64,000 nt of DNA from assembly GCF_002252585.1 (NCBI RefSeq), contig NZ_NQLD01000012.1; one strand, given 5' to 3'. Made by a program: the position numbers and the translations under genes. Shown in pieces: positions 24,764-35,646 of the stretch. Origin of the DNA: Methanocatella intestini. Its GTDB lineage: Archaea; Methanobacteriota; Methanobacteria; Methanobacteriales; Methanobacteriaceae. The notes beneath the pieces were generated by a model that ran no database searches, had not been told where the DNA came from, and saw nothing but the letters and a program-made list of their open reading frames with translations. Every line of letters starts with the position of its first letter. Position 1 is the stretch's first letter.

Positions 24764-26263
24764 TTAGAATTCAAAACCTATTTCCTTTAAGCTTTGACGA
24801 ATTTTAACTTCAAGTTCATTAGATTCTTTAAATAACTCATCTAATTCAGAAGTTAATGTTTTCATCTTTTCTTCAAAAGGTATTCCATCATCTTCTTCAG
24901 GTTTAAATCCAACATAACGTCCAGGAGTTAATATAAAGTCATGTTTTTTAATTTCTTCTAAATCACTAACTTTACAGAAACCTTTTTCATCTTCTAAAGT
25001 TCCTTTTTCAAATTTAGTAAAAGTATCTGCAATTAAATCAATATCTTCATCAGTTAGCTCACGTAATTTTCTTGAAACCATTGTTCCCATTTCACGTGCA
25101 TCAATAAATAATGTTTTACCTTTTTGTTTTTTAGCACGATTTAAGAACCATAAACAAACTGGTATTCCAGTAGTATAAAATAATTGAGTAGGCAAAGCAA
25201 CAATACATTCTACTAAATCATCTTCGACAATAGCTTGTCTTATCTTTCCTTCTCCGGATGTTGTTGATGATAGTGAACCATTTGCTAAAACTAAACCAAT
25301 TTTACCTTTTGGTGATAAATGATGTATCATATGCTGCATCCATGCAAAGTTTGCATTTCCTTTTGGTGGAATTCCATATTTCCATCTTACATCATCTTGT
25401 AATTGTTCCTGTCCCCATTTTTTAAGATTAAATGGTGGATTTGCCATTACAAAGTCAGCTTTAAGTGTTGGATGTAAATCATTTAAGAATGTGTCTTCCT
25501 GGTGTTTTCCAAGGTCTGCTTCAAGTCCTCTAATAGCTAGATTCATTTTTGCCATTTTCCAAGTTGTAGGATTAGATTCCTGACCATAAATTGATAAATT
25601 ATTTATATTTCCACTATGATTATCAATAAAGTTTTTAGACTGAACAAACATTCCTCCAGATCCGCAGCACGGGTCGTAAACTCTTCCATCATATGGTTTT
25701 AGAACTGAAACTAAAGTTTTTACAACACATGCTGGTGTGTAAAACTCTCCTGCTTTTTTACCTTCTGTTTCTGCAAACATACTTAAACAATATTCATAAG
25801 TACGTCCGAGAATATCTTTTTTATCTCCTTTTTCAGACATTTGCACATTAGTAAAAATATCAATTACAGCACCAAGTTTTTTTTTATCTAATTCTGGTCT
25901 TGAGAAGTTTTTAGGCAATATTCCTTTAAGTGATTTATTATTGTCTTCAATAGCTTTCATTGCATTGTCAATTGTTAAACCATTTTCTGCAGTATTAGCT
26001 TTTTTAGCAATTTCTGCCCAACGGGCTTCTGGAGGAACAAAAAATACATTTTTATAAGTGTATTCATCAATATCTTCTTCAAATCCTTCTCCTTCATCAA
26101 CCAGTTCCTGGTATCTTTCTTCAAATTTATCAGATAAATATTTTAGAAAAATTAAACCTAATACTACATGTTTATATTCTGCTGCATCCATTGAACCTCT
26201 AAGTTCATCAGCTGCATCCCAAATTTGTTTTTCAAAACCTATTTCAGTTATATTATTTGCCAT
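24764..26263 (-). CDS. hsdM: type I restriction-modification DNA methyltransferase HsdM
   Basis: A 499-residue N6-adenine methyltransferase. The N-terminal HsdM helical domain (residues 1-150) is followed by the catalytic Rossmann domain with FYTPACVV, the AdoMet motif DPCCGSGGMF and the catalytic NPPF. It is intact in length and motifs. It sits between hsdR (26272, eight bases away) and the expressed hsdS (24746, 17 bases away) on the same strand, with AGGTGAT as ribosome binding site. With two HsdS-directed half-sites it methylates host DNA at the sites the restriction complex would otherwise cut. Confidence 0.97.
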   Translation of the reverse strand: MANNITEIGFEKQIWDAADELRGSMDAAEYKHVVLGLIFLKYLSDKFEERYQELVDEGEGFEEDIDEYTYKNVFFVPPEARWAEIAKKANTAENGLTIDNAMKAIEDNNKSLKGILPKNFSRPELDKKKLGAVIDIFTNVQMSEKGDKKDILGRTYEYCLSMFAETEGKKAGEFYTPACVVKTLVSVLKPYDGRVYDPCCGSGGMFVQSKNFIDNHSGNINNLSIYGQESNPTTWKMAKMNLAIRGLEADLGKHQEDTFLNDLHPTLKADFVMANPPFNLKKWGQEQLQDDVRWKYGIPPKGNANFAWMQHMIHHLSPKGKIGLVLANGSLSSTTSGEGKIRQAIVEDDLVECIVALPTQLFYTTGIPVCLWFLNRAKKQKGKTLFIDAREMGTMVSRKLRELTDEDIDLIADTFTKFEKGTLEDEKGFCKVSDLEEIKKHDFILTPGRYVGFKPEEDDGIPFEEKMKTLTSELDELFKESNELEVKIRQSLKEIGFEF

Positions 26264-26271
26264 TTAATCAC

Positions 26272-29200
26272 CTAAGCTACTTCATCTACCCATAATTCAC
26301 ATTGTGCTATAACTTTATCTAATGCTCCATCGATTTCCTTTGGAGGATAATCATACTTTTTAAGTAATCTTTTTACAGTTCTACGCATTTTTGCTCTTGC
26401 AGATTCTTTTTTCTGCCAATCAATTGTTCTATTTTCTCTTAAAGAATCAGTTAATTTCTGTGTAATTTTAATTAAAGTTTCATCATCATAAAAGTCATGT
26501 ATATTTTCCGGAAGGGCAATTGCATTATAAAATGCCAATTCTTCTTTAGTTAAACCTAATTTCTCACCTTCCAAATGTGCCTCACGTAAAAGTTTTGCAA
26601 TTTTAATTAATTCTTCAATTACTTCATCATTTGTAATATGTCCATTGATATACTTATTACGTGTATTTTTCAATAGTTCTGAAAATTCTTCAGCCTTAAC
26701 AAGATTTGTTTTTGTATAAACTTTCACTTCATCATCCAATAATTTTTCTAAAATAGACCTTGTTAAATTTGAAGATTCCAATGCTCTTACCCTATCTAAA
26801 AATTCCGGATCAAATAATGATACTTCTTCACTTACATTAATAACATTAATTACTCCAGTACTTTTAATTGATTGATTTAGTAATTCTGTAATCTGTTTAT
26901 TGATTTCAGGCAGAGATAATTTTCCTGTTGAAGAAACTTTAACAAGGACAGTTCTTACAGCTTCAAAAAATGCTGCTTCAAATCTTTCACGTTCCTTAGC
27001 TCTACTGCTACATAATGATAACCATTTTTTAAGCAACAATGCTTCTTTTAAATAGTCTTTTTTAGTGTTTTCACGTGAGAAATCTTCCATGAAGTTAACT
27101 CCCATGGAAATGACTTTTGATCTTTCTAAATTACTATCTCCAAAGAATTTAGAGTAATCAAATCCATGGAATAAATCCTGACAAATTTCTAATTTTTCCT
27201 GGAATTTTGGATATGCTACTTTATCAACATCAGGGTCTCCATATTTCTTTTTGTCCCTGTCAGTGTATTCACTCATTGCTTTTTTAAGTTCAGATGCTAT
27301 TCCAACATAATCAACAACAAGTCCACCTTCTTTTCCTTTGAATACTCTGTTTACACGTGCTATTGCCTGCATTAAGTTATGACCTTTCATTGGTTTGTAG
27401 ACATACATTGTTGCAAGTGAAGGTACATCAAATCCTGTAAGCCACATATCAACTACAATAGCTATCTTCATCGGATCTTTATCATCTTTAAATTTATTTT
27501 CAAGCTCTTTTTTATATGATTTATCTCCAATTATGTTATACCATTCTTCCGGGTCTTTATTAGAACCACTCATCACTACTTTAACTTTTTCATCCCAATC
27601 TGGACGTAGTTCTAATATTTTTTCATACATTTTAATAGCTACTGAACGAGAATATGCAACAATCATTGCTTTACCACTTAATTCGTTTGCACGATTTTCT
27701 TCATAGTGATGTACAATGTCTCTGCAAATATCGTCAATAATTTCTGGAGCTCCAAGTAATTCTTCCATCTTACTTAATTCTTTTTTGCTTCTTTCGATAT
27801 TATATTCTTCAGCTTCTTCGCTTAAATCCCAATATTTATCATCAATTTTTTGTAAAATTGATTCATCTAAGTTTATATCAGCAATACGGCTTTCATAACA
27901 TATAGGTACTGTTGCCCCATCTTCTACTGATTGAGTCATATCATAAATATCAATATAATCTCCAAATACTTCTCTGGTGTTTCTATCTGTTTTTGAAATT
28001 GGAGTTCCAGTAAAACCAATAAATGTTGCATTTGGAAGAGCATTGTGTATTTTTCTAGCAGCACCTATTTTGATTTCACCAGTTTTAGGATCTACTTTTT
28101 CTTCAAGTCCATATTGACTACGATGTGCTTCATCTGAAATTACAATAACATCATTTCTATCTGTTAATGATCCATCATAATCATCGAACTTATGCATTGT
28201 TGAGAAGAAAATTCCATTAGCTTTTCTATCATTTAGTAATTCTTTTAAGTTTTTCATACTTGTAGCTTGTTTTGGTGTTTGTCTTAAAAAATCACTACAT
28301 TTAGCAAATTGCGAGTATAATTGATCATCTAAATCATTACGGTCTGTAATAACAACAAAAGTAGGACTTTGAAGTATTTTTTGGAGTTTATTAACATAAA
28401 ATACCATAGATAAACTTTTTCCACTTCCTTGAGTATGCCAAAAGACACCTGCTTTGTGATCATTGTCAATAGCTTTGAGAGTTGAGTTTACTGCTTTATT
28501 AACAGCAAAATATTGGTGATATGCACAAAGAATCTTAATTTTAGTTGTTGAATCAATTGAATAAACAATAAAATTTTTTAATATATCTATAAATCTTTTT
28601 TTATCAAATATTCCTTCAAAAAATGTTGTGAAATCTGCCCATTGTGTTGATTCATAACTTCCATCTGTTGTTTTCCATTCCATAAACCTATCTTCAGAAG
28701 CAGTAATTGTACCTGCTTTTGAAATTGACATGTCACTCATTACACAAAAAGCATTATAATTAAAAAGAGTTGGAATAACTTGCATATATTTTTTTAGTTG
28801 ATTATATGCTTCAGATGTGTCTGTATTTTCTCTTGATGGAGATTTTAACTCACACACAACTAATGGAAAACCATTTACAAAAACAACAATATCCGGTATT
28901 TTAATTTCATTATCAACTACTGTCCACTGGTTGATAACAGTGAATATATTATTATCTAAATTATCATAATCAATGAGTTTAACATAAGTGGATTCTTCTT
29001 TTCCATTACTCCAATAATTTACATTAATACCATTTTGTAAATATTCCATAAATTTATTATTTTTTTCTTCTAGTGAACAAATACCCCAATCTTGAATTAA
29101 TTCAATAGCTTTATCAACTGCTTTTTTATCTAAATGATTGTTAATATTATATAATATTTCTAAATCATCCATATAAAGAGGATTTTTATAATCCCTTTCA

Positions 29201-29361
29201 ATATCTGGACCATAAAAAGCATTATAACCTAAATTCTGAAATAATTCCATTAATGATTTTTCATAAGCTTCTTCATTATAAAATGAAATACAAACCAACT
29301 CCTTAACAATATTATAAATTGACAGCAATATTGTAATAATGTTATTTATATGAAAATTCAC
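26272..29361 (-). CDS. hsdR: type I restriction enzyme motor and nuclease subunit HsdR
   Basis: A 1029-residue HsdR, full length. The N-terminal PD-(D/E)xK nuclease shows PDIVVFVNGFPLVVCELKSPS at about 154-174. The SF2 translocase follows with Walker A TQGSGKSLSM, DEAH box (SDEAHRSQYG), TGTPISKTD and the late motif QAIARVNRVFKGKEGG. The C-terminal helical region contacts HsdM. The first in-frame start is GTG 29361, but AAGGAG occurs 65 bases further in, placed nine bases before an ATT codon (ISFYNEEAYEKSLMEL), where family similarity seems to begin. The true start is therefore uncertain. It is the first gene of hsdR-hsdM-hsdS. Confidence 0.96.
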   Translation of the reverse strand: MNFHINNIITILLSIYNIVKELVCISFYNEEAYEKSLMELFQNLGYNAFYGPDIERDYKNPLYMDDLEILYNINNHLDKKAVDKAIELIQDWGICSLEEKNNKFMEYLQNGINVNYWSNGKEESTYVKLIDYDNLDNNIFTVINQWTVVDNEIKIPDIVVFVNGFPLVVCELKSPSRENTDTSEAYNQLKKYMQVIPTLFNYNAFCVMSDMSISKAGTITASEDRFMEWKTTDGSYESTQWADFTTFFEGIFDKKRFIDILKNFIVYSIDSTTKIKILCAYHQYFAVNKAVNSTLKAIDNDHKAGVFWHTQGSGKSLSMVFYVNKLQKILQSPTFVVITDRNDLDDQLYSQFAKCSDFLRQTPKQATSMKNLKELLNDRKANGIFFSTMHKFDDYDGSLTDRNDVIVISDEAHRSQYGLEEKVDPKTGEIKIGAARKIHNALPNATFIGFTGTPISKTDRNTREVFGDYIDIYDMTQSVEDGATVPICYESRIADINLDESILQKIDDKYWDLSEEAEEYNIERSKKELSKMEELLGAPEIIDDICRDIVHHYEENRANELSGKAMIVAYSRSVAIKMYEKILELRPDWDEKVKVVMSGSNKDPEEWYNIIGDKSYKKELENKFKDDKDPMKIAIVVDMWLTGFDVPSLATMYVYKPMKGHNLMQAIARVNRVFKGKEGGLVVDYVGIASELKKAMSEYTDRDKKKYGDPDVDKVAYPKFQEKLEICQDLFHGFDYSKFFGDSNLERSKVISMGVNFMEDFSRENTKKDYLKEALLLKKWLSLCSSRAKERERFEAAFFEAVRTVLVKVSSTGKLSLPEINKQITELLNQSIKSTGVINVINVSEEVSLFDPEFLDRVRALESSNLTRSILEKLLDDEVKVYTKTNLVKAEEFSELLKNTRNKYINGHITNDEVIEELIKIAKLLREAHLEGEKLGLTKEELAFYNAIALPENIHDFYDDETLIKITQKLTDSLRENRTIDWQKKESARAKMRRTVKRLLKKYDYPPKEIDGALDKVIAQCELWVDEVA

Positions 29362-29526
29362 TATTAAGTTTTACTAAAAAAATAGTGCTCTTTTTAACTC
29401 CTCTGTTTTTTACAACACAAAACATACATTGCCAACGTTTTTTGAAGGATTTTTAGCTGGTTTAATTATAATATGAACTATTACACATCTATTAATTTTT
29501 AAAAAATTACAACTAAATATTCACAA

Positions 29527-29537
29527 AGTATATATAC
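29527..29537 (+). promoter_or_regulatory. TATA element of gene at 29560
   Basis: AGTATATATAC is centred 27 bases before ATG 29560, which places transcription start at the ATG and predicts a leaderless mRNA. Confidence 0.5.
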
Positions 29538-29559
29538 AATAGCTACTAAAGTAATCAGT

Positions 29560-30159
29560 ATGACCAAAGAACAAACTTTAACCATAATTCAAAAAACCAA
29601 TAAAAAAGCCAACAGCATAGATGTTGTTGAAACTATTAAAAATGGACAAAATATCAAAGAAATAAATAGTTTATATATTGCTCAGCCTATGGATGGCAAT
29701 ACATTACCTTATTTTTGGGAAAAATTATTGGAAAATGCTGAAAATAAAGAAAAAGAATACTGGAATATCATTAACAAACATTTAGAAACAGGTGTTTTCA
29801 TAGGTCTGGCTTATGTTAATTATAATGACTTTGATGATGATAAGTACGATGAAAAAACTCAAAGTGCACCAATGCATTATGAAATTGATGTTTGTGGAAA
29901 TTTAATAAATTACAACTATGTTGGAGAGATAGATGAAAGTGATTATATGACTACAACTTTTGGAATTGCTCTTAAAAGAGATAAAAACCACACTCAAGTA
30001 GAATATGGTCGTATAGATCCAGGTTGCAGATGTTATTTGCCACCAGAATTTGAAGCATTTGGTGAAACTTCAAGATTTGGTAAAGATTTTACTTTTGAGT
30101 TTCCATTAAACCAAAAATTAATTGAATTAATGTATGAAAACATCATATTTAATGAATAA
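29560..30159 (+). CDS. hypothetical cytosolic protein next to hsdR
   Basis: A 199-residue protein that I do not recognise. It has no signal or membrane helix. The N-terminal 60 residues are basic (IIQKTNKKANS); the rest is mixed alpha/beta with aromatic residues, and CGNLINYNYVGEIDESDYM and GRIDPGCRCYLPPEFEAFG stand out. It is divergent from hsdR and separated by about 200 bases. The promoter looks leaderless. A link to the restriction system is possible from position only. Confidence 0.7.
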   Translation: MTKEQTLTIIQKTNKKANSIDVVETIKNGQNIKEINSLYIAQPMDGNTLPYFWEKLLENAENKEKEYWNIINKHLETGVFIGLAYVNYNDFDDDKYDEKTQSAPMHYEIDVCGNLINYNYVGEIDESDYMTTTFGIALKRDKNHTQVEYGRIDPGCRCYLPPEFEAFGETSRFGKDFTFEFPLNQKLIELMYENIIFNE

Positions 30160-30259
30160 AACTTTCCATTTTTCTTTTTTTATCCATATCAAGTTAAATG
30201 ATGAAGATATTGATTACTTTATAAGCTTATTTAAGCAAGCATACAAAGAGAAATTATGA
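30152..30259 (+). CDS. short ORF or C-terminal gene remnant (35 aa)
   Basis: An ATG at 30152 overlaps the stop of the preceding gene and opens a 35-codon frame. The last 20 residues (KLNDEDIDYFISLFKQAYKEK) look like the ordered end of a larger enzyme, with a regular amphipathic helix. This part does not look like random intergenic translation. It could be a coupled small gene or a relic of a deleted gene. I see no ribosome binding site. Confidence 0.3.
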   Translation: MNKTFHFSFFIHIKLNDEDIDYFISLFKQAYKEKL

Positions 30260-30285
30260 AATTTAGTTAAATAAACAAATTCTTC

Positions 30286-31154
30286 TCAAATATGCATTTT
30301 AATATACTCAATTAATTTCCACAATTCCATATCTCCATGATTTTCATCTGCAAGTTCCTCAACAAGCCATAGAGCTTCCATATATTCTCCGGCAAAAGCT
30401 AGTGCCTGTGCTTTAAACATTTTTAAATCGTAATCATCAGGATTATTTTCCAGTGCAATATCTGCTGCTTCAATGGCACTGCCATATTCTCCAAGATCCA
30501 TTAAAACAACTGATTTTATCAATAAGATTTCAGAATTTAAATAACCCCGTCAATAGCTAATGCTTCATTGCAACATTTCAATGCTGAGTTTAAATCTCCC
30601 AAATTAAAATAACAGTCTGCTTTAAAATAAAGTGCATCTTTTGAGTTATGATCAATAAACAAAACTTTATCAAAGCATTCTAAAGCCTCTTTAAAATTAT
30701 TTGACAATTTTAAAGCAATCCCTTTGTTTAACCATGCATTCAAATATTTGGGATTAAATCCAATAGCCAAATCAAAACAGGTAATTGCTTCAGTATATGA
30801 TTTTTTAAACATTAAGCACTCCCCTTTTGAATACAGCGCCATATCATCAGCAGGATTAATTTCCAATGAATTGTTAAAGCACTCCAAAGCATCATCAAAT
30901 AAATCATATTCCATTAAAATTTTACCCACATGAAACCAGATAAAAGGGTTTTCATCATCCTCGCTTAGGGATCTGTTGTAACACTCCATTGCTTCAACAT
31001 ATTTTTCAAAATGATTTAAACAGCATCCTTTTAAAGCCCAAAGATGGCTGTTTTCATTATCTTTTTTTAAAAGCTCATCACATAATTCCATAGCTTTTTC
31101 ATATTCATAATCATTCATAAATTTAGAAATGATTTGCAAACTTTCAACATTCAT
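30286..31154 (-). pseudogene. TPR protein gene split by a frameshift
   Basis: Two frames carry one run of tetratricopeptide repeats. The first (31154-30537, 205 residues) has five TPRs, for example ALYSKGECLMFKKSYTEAI and AWLNKGIALKLSNNFKEAL, and ends abruptly after LAIDGVI. The second (30286-30540) resumes with NSEILLIKSVVLMDLGEYGSAIEAA, exactly where the next repeat should begin. Adding one base to the GGGG run at 30544-30547 joins them into about 289 residues (AIDGGYLNSEILL). Either a real frameshift or a homopolymer sequencing error is responsible. If the lesion is real, the first part could still be made as a truncated protein. Confidence 0.8.
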
Positions 31155-31239
31155 ATATAACCCTGCAACAATTTGTTAATAATCTTTTTAGAATTTACTT
31201 TATAAAAATCAACTGGAAATATTAATCATGATAAAAACT

Positions 31240-34200
31240 CATTTAAGCCTTGTTTTAGTAGATAGTTTTCTGCAATCGAAATACACACCACAAACACAGA
31301 AACAGCTGAATTGTCACAATCCTTATTTTAATAGATGGATTTCTGCAATTTATTTATTTGTATTACTGACGATGCAACATACTATAAGTCACAATCCTTA
31401 TTTTAATAGATGGATTTCTGCAATGGATGTCTTTTATGGTGAATAAAGAATTTGAGTCGTCACAATCCTTATTTTAATAGATGATTTTCTGCAATCTAAC
31501 CTATAGGAAGGTAAAGGCCAATCCTATTATGTCACAATCCTTATTTTAATAGATGATTTTCTGCAATATAGATCCAGCAGCTTTAAAATTTTATGAAAAA
31601 AAGTCACAATCCTTATTTTAATAGATGGTTTTCTGCAATAGGTTAAACCCTATTATTTTAGACATCCATACAATGTCACAATCCTTATTTTAATAGATGG
31701 TTTTCTGCAATACATCATATTTAAAAAAAGAATCTGACTTAAAAGTGTCACAATCCTTATTTTAATAGATGGTTTTCTGCAATGATAAAACTCTTCCAGT
31801 ACTCATTATTCATTCCTGCCTGTCACAATCCTTATTTTAATAGATGGTTTTCTGCAATTCGAGATTATAGTCTTTAAACAAAACATAAATAATAAGTCAC
31901 AATCCTTATTTTAATAGATGGTTTTCTGCAATTGTTTAATTAATGAATTGTTAAATTATAGTAATAATAGTCACAATCCTTATTTTAATAGATGGTTTTC
32001 TGCAATACGGAATCTATGAACCCTTAGACTTACAAGATGATTGTCACAATCCTTATTTTAATAGATGGTTTTCTGCAATATGATTTACTAAGTACTAAGG
32101 ACTTTTTAAACGGTGTCACAATCCTTATTTTAATAGATGGTTTTCTGCAATCAGAAAAATATAAAAGTAAAACTTTTTGTATATGTCGTCACAATCCTTA
32201 TTTTAATAGATGGTTTTCTGCAATTGCTTGTTTCCTGTTTATAAATTATAATCTCAAACAGTCACAATCCTTATTTTAATAGATGGTTTTCTGCAATAGG
32301 TGAGACAATGTTTGAGATATTAGTATTTGAACNAGTCACAATCCTTATTTTAATAGATGGTTTTCTGCAATCTTATAGTGATTATTGGGATAATAAAGCT
32401 TGTTCTGGTCACAATCCTTATTTTAATAGATGGTTTTCTGCAATAAAATATGAAAAACGCCTTTTTTGGGAGGTTTTCCCAGTCACAATCCTTATTTTAA
32501 TAGATGGTTTTCTGCAATTTATTTCTAAGGATTTATAGCGATAATCACAGCATTGTCACAATCCTTATTTTAATAGATGGTTTTCTGCAATAAGATCCTT
32601 AAAAAATTTAAAGGTCACGGAATTACGTCACAATCCTTATTTTAATAGATGGTTTTCTGCAATGGCGTATATAAAAATATGTATGTTGTCAGAAAAAATA
32701 GTCACAATCCTTATTTTAATAGATGGTTTTCTGCAATTAAGGGATAGTTTTATACAAGCGTACGGCGTACGCTGTCACAATCCTTATTTTAATAGATGGT
32801 TTTCTGCAATTAAAATAGGTGATAGAATGGTAAAAACAGAGAAAATGTCACAATCCTTATTTTAATAGATGGTTTTCTGCAATATGGATTGGGGATAATG
32901 GTGAACCTACAGAGGTTGTCACAATCCTTATTTTAATAGATGGTTTTCTGCAATAAAGGGAGTGACTTCGATGGCAAATGTGGTGTTAAAGTCACAATCC
33001 TTATTTTAATAGATGGTTTTCTGCAATATGGGTTTAGGAGGTCTGGAAATTACTTAGTTGATGATGTCACAATCCTTATTTTAATAGATGGTTTTCTGCA
33101 ATTATTATTAGGAGCGAAAATACTATTGATTTTTAAAAGTCACAATCCTTATTTTAATAGATGGTTTTCTGCAATACCTTGAAAGAGTTAACGACTGATG
33201 GGTATAAAAAGTCACAATCCTTATTTTAATAGATGGTTTTCTGCAATCGCTTGTTTCCTGTTTATAAATTATAATCTCAAACAGTCACAATCCTTATTTT
33301 AATAGATGGTTTTCTGCAATCACTATCAAGTTAAAGCAAANANTNNNATNNNAAANAGTCACAATCCTTATTTTAATAGATGGTTTTCTGCAATCACTAT
33401 CAAGTTAAAGCAAATACTGCCATTATAAATAGTCACAATCCTTATTTTAATAGATGGTTTTCTGCAATATTATATGCCCTACCCATTGAATCATAACTTA
33501 AAAGTCACAATCCTTATTTTAATAGATGGTTTTCTGCAATAGGTGAGACAATGTTTGAGATATTAGTATTTGAACAGTCACAATCCTTATTTTAATAGAT
33601 GGTTTTCTGCAATCTTATAGTGATTATTGGGATAATAAAGCTTGTTCTGGTCACAATCCTTATTTTAATAGATGGTTTTCTGCAATAAANNNTGAGNAAC
33701 TCCGNTNNTNANTNNGTTGNTNANGTCACAATCCTTATTTTAATAGATGGTTTTCTGCAATTATTATTAGGAGCGAAAATACTATTGATTTTTAAAAGTC
33801 ACAATCCTTATTTTAATAGATGGTTTTCTGCAATACCTTGAAAGAGTTAACGACTGATGGGTATAAAAAGTCACAATCCTTATTTTAATAGATGGTTTTC
33901 TGCAATTCATTAGATCAACCATTATTTATCATAAAAAGGAGGTCACAATCCTTATTTTAATAGATGGTTTTCTGCAATAATGATATCTAACAATAAAAAA
34001 GAGGAAATTTATTGTCACAATCCTTATTTTAATAGATGGTTTTCTGCAATAAGTCATATACGAATCACAGAAAGATTTAGCATGGTCACAATCCTTATTT
34101 TAATAGATGGTTTTCTGCAATGCTAAAATAGCGGAAACTGCATCTGTACTGTGTGCAGTCACAATCCTTATTTTAATAGATGGTTTTCTGCAATTGAATT

Positions 34201-35646
34201 CAAGTATAAAAAAATATGGGTGGAGTATGGTCACAATCCTTATTTTAATAGATGGTTTTCTGCAATATGAGCAACAATTTAAGGCATAGATGGTTGCCTT
34301 CGTCACAATCCTTATTTTAATAGATGGTTTTCTGCAATATACAAAAAATAATAGATACTGGCGAATCATAAAAAGTCACAATCCTTATTTTAATAGATGG
34401 TTTTCTGCAATAGAGTACGTATCCTTAGACCAACCATTATTTGAAACAGTCACAATCCTTATTTTAATAGATGGTTTTCTGCAATCAGAAATATCAGTAA
34501 AATACATTTATCGTGATGACGTCACAATCCTTATTTTAATAGATGGTTTTCTGCAATGAAGAAGAAGAGAAATTGAATGAAACATTGAGAAGGCGTCACA
34601 ATCCTTATTTTAATAGATGGTTTTCTGCAATAAAACATTGAGACATGGAACTTATACCATAATTAGTCACAATCCTTATTTTAATAGATGGTTTTCTGCA
34701 ATATTCAAGGGGGTGAAAAGTACTGCCCACAGTATTGTGTCACAATCCTTATTTTAATAGATGGTTTTCTGCAATAAATTGTTAATTGCAGATAGTACCA
34801 ACTGTTTAAAAGTCACAATCCTTATTTTAATAGATGGTTTTCTGCAATAGGAATATCCCATATCGTTATTTCAACGGTAAAAACAGTCACAATCCTTATT
34901 TTAATAGATGGTTTTCTGCAATGTCCCTACTGCAAAAACAAGAAAGATAAAAGGATTGTCACAATCCTTATTTTAATAGATGGTTTTCTGCAATATTGTG
35001 GGACAGATGGATCCCTACACTAATGGGTGGTCACAATCCTTATTTTAATAGATGGTTTTCTGCAATTCAAAATGGGATTCATAGACACTTGGTATAGTTC
35101 AAAGTCACAATCCTTATTTTAATAGATGGTTTTCTGCAATAAGATTTAGCATGGAAACCTCGCAATTCAGATTACTGGTCACAATCCTTATTTTAATAGA
35201 TGGTTTTCTGCAATTAATCATTTGGTTACGATGTAATCCGTTACCTGATGTCACAATCCTTATTTTAATAGATGGTTTTCTGCAATCTGAAGCTTGGTTT
35301 TCTGGATAATTTGGTTTCTTTATGTCACAATCCTTATTTTAATAGATGGTTTTCTGCAATAAATACTTAAATGATGAACCAACAAGCACCGAATAGTCAC
35401 AATCCTTATTTTAATAGATGGTTTTCTGCAATAAAGATTGTTATGCTAAAAAAAGCAGTAATAGATGTCACAATCCTTATTTTAATAGATGGTTTTCTGC
35501 AATAAAATTTTATTAGTGAGGGTGTTATAGATGTTATTGTCACAATCCTTATTTTAATAGATGGTTTTCTGCAATAAACCAACAAGCCAACAAACAAGCC
35601 ACAAAACAAGTCACAATCCTTATTTTAATAGATGGTTTTCTGCAAT
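31240..35646 (-). CRISPR. CRISPR array, 60 full 37-bp repeats plus one decayed repeat
   Basis: The full repeats begin at 31313 and end at 35646; the decayed terminal repeat is at 31240-31276. The plus-strand repeat starts GTCACAATCC and ends TTTTCTGCAAT. Spacers are mostly 34-39 bp. The first three full repeats at the left carry single substitutions (GATGGATTT or GATGATTTT), which marks the left end as the old, leader-distal end. Leader and cas genes lie at the right end, so the array is transcribed on the minus strand. There the repeat ends in ATTGTGAC, close to the ATTGAAAC tag common in type I and III crRNAs. Several spacers recur in blocks and two contain runs of N, so the spacer number is not reliable between about 33.2 and 33.9 kb. 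Confidence 0.98.
33341..33724. other. ambiguous bases in two CRISPR spacers
   Basis: The spacers at 33321-33357 and 33687-33724 hold many N calls, and one N occurs at 32333. The second looks like a blend of two other spacers of the array. This marks uncertain assembly in the repeat region. Confidence 0.9.

Noticed and set aside
34267..34301. Spacer containing ATAGATGGTT, part of the CRISPR repeat, as a self-derived spacer
   Set aside because: The match is only 10 bases and breaks off at once; it is likely coincidence.
31228..35609. Open frames across the CRISPR array, with repeats translating as HNPYFNRW or VTILILIDGFLQ
   Set aside because: They arise from the repeat being open in several frames; there is no start signal and no conserved gene.
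35361..35609. Similarity of two leader-proximal spacers through AACCAACAAGC as shared target
   Set aside because: The shared stretch is low-complexity CAA-type sequence, so common origin is not convincing.
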